This document shows positions 61,595 to 64,000 of a stretch of DNA of 64,000 nucleotides, piece after piece. Origin of the DNA: Bradyrhizobium semiaridum (lineage in GTDB: Bacteria; Pseudomonadota; Alphaproteobacteria; Rhizobiales; Xanthobacteraceae); contig NZ_JAGKJJ010000027.1 in NCBI RefSeq assembly GCF_020329505.1, positions 1-64,000 on the forward strand, read 5' to 3'. Every line of letters starts with the position of its first letter. Positions within the stretch are counted from its first letter, which is position 1. The notes below the pieces were generated by a model. The model saw only the letters and a program-made list of their open reading frames with translations, had not been told where the DNA came from and did no database searches. Made by a program: the position numbers and the translations under genes.

Positions 61595-62479
61595 AACTTA
61601 CCCCGCTCGAGAAATCCTGACGAAGGCGCGCGCAATCCGCCCTCGGCCGCAGCTCGTGACTTCTTGAGTATGAGTTAAACAGCCGTTGATAAGGTATGAG
61701 TCCGCGGCGCGAAAATCCCGTTTCGGGGTGCGCATTGGTGGGTGCAGAGACTGGCTGGCCGGCCATCGCGATATGCGACGCTCGCGACCGCGCCCCCGGC
61801 AGGACGGCCGCGTTCCCGCCGAAAGCAGGCCGCAGGCGCTGTCAACGCCCGACGATGAGTCGAAATTCCTCAACCAAAGCCCCTGAACTCGGGTCACCAG
61901 CAAACGTCTTCTTCAAGCTACGCGATAACGATAGCTGACTTTATCAAGAAATGCATGATTGGACATTCGTGGTCGCAGCGGCATTCGACCAAGTGATGCA
62001 CTGGTTGAAGAGTTCTCCACAGGCAACTCGATCGATGCTCCAGCAGCAGCAGTGTGGATCACGCGATCAGTCATGCATCGGAAGATGGATGCGGCGAATA
62101 CGACAGTTTTGTTAAGCGCGCGTCCGTTGCCTCGTCGAATGCGCTCTTGCCCACTGCTTGAGCATGTGAATCGCGCGCAAGAGCCGCTGCGCGCGCTCGC
62201 CCGCGGCTCTGCCCTTCAAAAACAGGGAGTGAACTGCAAGATTGCACGCGATGGTTGCTCGCACGCCGATCCCGCTGACAGGAATCGATCGCCAATTCTG
62301 CCGTCAAGTCGCGTCACGTGATGGACGGCACAGTTACTGGTGTCGAACTCTTGCCATGAGACATGCATAGGCCGCGTGGCGAATCACGCCATTCGCACCG
62401 GGCCCAATCATCCCGGCGCGCGACAGCAAAGCCCGAAGCCATGCGTTTTTCGCGAGGGGCCATTCGCCGGGTGGCGCTC
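61595..62479. other. Long gene-free stretch
   Basis: About 885 bases without a supported gene on either strand; frames are short and Arg/Ser-rich. In relatives the region after fliI holds flgB and further flagellar genes, so absence here suggests the flagellar cluster was cut at this point. Confidence 0.55.
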
Positions 62480-63645
62480 TTAAGCGCCCTTCAACATGTC
62501 CCTGAGCTCGCGAAATGCGTCCGCGCTTGGCGAAGCCGAAGCGTCTTGGCGCATCGCGGTGTAGATCCTGGGCACCATCTCGACCGCATGATCGAGTCCC
62601 GAGTCGCGGCCGGATTGGTAACCGCCCATCAGGCGCAGGTCCCTTGTGTCTTCATACTTTGCGATCATGGCGCGCAGCTTGCCGACCAGTTCGCGCTCGT
62701 CGGGATCCCAGACGGAATGGGCCAGACGCGAGACGGAGGCGAGGATGTCCACGGCCGGGTAGCGTGCCTGGTCCGCGATATGCCGGCTCAGCACGATATG
62801 GCCGTCGAGGGTGCTTCTGATCGTATCGGCGATCGGCTCGTTGTGATCGTCGCCATCGACCAGCACGGAGAAGATACCGGTGATCGTGCCGGTACCTTCC
62901 TCGCCCGGGCCGGCGCGCTCGAGCAGGCGCGGCAAATCGGTGAACACCGTCGGCGCGTACCCGCGCGCGACGGCGGGCTCGCCGGCGGCCAGCGCAACCT
63001 CGCGGGAAGCATGGGCAAAACGGGTGATCGAATCGACGACGAGCAGTACCGATTCGCCGCGATCGCGGAAATATTCGGCGATGGCCATCGCGGTCTTCGG
63101 CGCGAGGCGGCGCATCATCGGGCTTTCGTCGCCAGTCGACACGATGGTGATGGCGCGGTCGCGGCCGTGGCGAACAGATCGATCACGCGGACCCCGGTGC
63201 GCAGCGGCTTGTGCACGCGCGCCCGCTTCATCGCCGGAGGAGCTTCCGCCTCCACCGAGACTGCACGCGGGCCGGGAATTAGGGCACCCAAGCCGTCGAG
63301 GGGCGCACCGAGCGCGTTGACGACACGCCCCTTCCAGCTCGGATCGGGCGCGAACGACAGCGGCGGCATTCGGAATGCGACCGAGCCGAGGCCGCCGGCG
63401 AACTGCCGGTCGAACGGCTTAGCGATGATGCCCTCGCGGTCGATGCGAACCACCTCGCCGATCTGGGCGCGCCCGTCCGACTTCACGCCGATCAGCTCGC
63501 CGAGCCGGACAAAGCGCGACAGGCCGGAGACGCGGAAATGCGTCGGTGCGATCTCGGAGATGGCGCCGCTCGCGCTTGCGAGCGGTGTGCTCTGCTGCAG
63601 TTCCAGCAGTGCCCATTCGAGTTGCCGGAGGGCGTTCAAGACCAT
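62480..63645 (-). pseudogene. fliI: Flagellar export ATPase FliI, P-loop deleted and frameshifted
   Basis: The N-terminal part (from 63645) is FliI-like through GVRVIDLFATAATA. The frame then runs off to a stop near 63115. The C-terminal part continues in another frame from DRAITIVSTGDESPMMRRLA (about 63150), through VVDSITRFAHASREVALAAG and RLLERAGPGEEGTGTITGIF, to LSADAFRELRDML-like residues and the stop at 62480. The block between, which in FliI holds the Walker A loop and about 50-65 codons, is missing; the total length is about 160 bases short of a normal gene. With no P-loop the product cannot hydrolyse ATP. A hairpin (GGCGCT-CTTA-AGCGCC) marks the stop. flgF-fliI order is as in other Rhizobiales. 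Confidence 0.85.
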
Positions 63646-63690
63646 GCCTCCGTCATCGCGTTCGGCAAGTCATCCAGGGAATACGACACC

Positions 63691-64000
63691 CTATTTGCCA
63701 GGCTCGCCGAGCGTCCGGATCGCATTCTGCAGCGAGCTTTCGGTACCCTCCACAAGCGAGTTGGTGCCGTCGAAGGCGCGCGACGCCGAGATCAGGCGCG
63801 TCAGCTCGAGCATCGGATTGGCTCCCGATCCCTCGACATAGCTCTGCCGAATGCCGTCCCTGGTGAAGTCGGTGATCGCGGTCGCGGGCCGATCCGGGAC
63901 TACACCGGAATTGCCGTAACGGTCGAGATTGGCATCGGCGGGAATATTGAACAGGCCAAGTGTGCCGGCCTCGTTGCCGTCCTGGGTGATCGCGCCGCTG
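63691..64000 (-). CDS. flgF: Flagellar basal-body rod protein FlgF (5' end outside window)
   Basis: The last about 103 codons, from SGAITQDGNEAGTLGLFNIP to the stop TAG at 63691-63693. The tail (SYVEGSGANPMLELTRLISA, then SRAFDGTNSLVEGTESSLQN, ending RTLGEPGK) fits alphaproteobacterial FlgF rather than FlgG. FlgF forms the proximal rod of the flagellum. It lies 45 bases upstream of fliI, the usual flgF-fliI order. The gene extends past the right edge, so its integrity cannot be judged. Confidence 0.85.
   Translation of the reverse strand, partial: SGAITQDGNEAGTLGLFNIPADANLDRYGNSGVVPDRPATAITDFTRDGIRQSYVEGSGANPMLELTRLISASRAFDGTNSLVEGTESSLQNAIRTLGEPGK

Noticed and set aside
62363..63841. A 492-codon plus-strand frame across the fliI/flgF region
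   Set aside because: Runs through flagellar genes on the other strand; no recognisable domain and a Ser/Arg/Pro-rich product.

Overview
This 64 kb window reads as chromosome from a Bradyrhizobium-like alphaproteobacterium. The reasons are the high-GC coding style, a ROSE-type RNA thermometer ahead of a small heat-shock gene, a CIRCE site ahead of groESL, several short Rhizobiales-type hypothetical genes, a flgF-fliI pair, and repeated GGAAC-N16/17-NGTT sites that look like general-stress (EcfG sigma factor) promoters. No rRNA, tRNA, CRISPR array or intact insertion sequence was found. All family assignments come from reading the translations, not from database searches.

Layout. 1-3.2 kb: propionyl-CoA carboxylase beta (5' end outside the window) and alpha subunits. 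3.2-8.5 kb: an accessory strip with a frameshifted prokaryotic Argonaute PIWI remnant, an NRAMP-type transporter, several small conserved hypothetical genes and a 3' fragment of a YedK-type SRAP gene. 8.6-15.7 kb: an AraC regulator, an AraC-type HTH fragment, and secreted or outer-membrane proteins (HdeA-like, DUF1254/DUF1214, Phenol_MetA_deg-like, DUF2721). 15.7-17.4 kb: degenerate DNA with a 51-nt repeat pair, then a CsbD-like gene.

17.6-33.9 kb holds the most striking block: sixteen genes on the minus strand in two tightly overlapping operons. They encode inositol-phosphate synthase, a phosphatase, a nucleotidyltransferase, a methyltransferase, a glycoside-hydrolase-like protein, phosphopentomutase, two epimerases, a B12-type radical SAM enzyme, UDP-xylose synthase-like decarboxylase, a Nudix hydrolase and five glycosyltransferases. 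Each operon starts at a site resembling an EcfG promoter, so I infer a stress-induced, possibly inositol-containing, methylated glycan or glycoside pathway. The glycoside-hydrolase-like protein appears to be a circularly permuted TIM barrel.

34-42 kb: a GT9-like protein, a Crp/Fnr regulator, a membrane DUF305 protein, an alcohol dehydrogenase and two SDR enzymes. 42.3-47 kb: a lanthanide-type PQQ alcohol dehydrogenase module (dehydrogenase, periplasmic binding protein, two cytochromes c) whose HbpS/GlcG-like gene is broken by a perfect 32-bp tandem duplication. 47-52 kb: a terminal oxidase cluster in which subunit I lacks the usual K- and D-pathway residues. 52-60 kb: a manganese catalase fused to a DUF892 domain, two Hsp20 genes, groESL and a divergent HtrA protease. 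60-64 kb: degenerate DNA with a perfect 36-bp inverted repeat, a MarR regulator, a fliI gene that has lost its P-loop by deletion, and the 3' end of flgF.

Functionally the right-hand 30 kb is a stress and respiration region: oxidative-stress, chaperone, redox and oxidase genes, many behind EcfG-like, CIRCE or ROSE signals. The strip at 3-8.5 kb and the end at 60-64 kb show decay typical of island edges.
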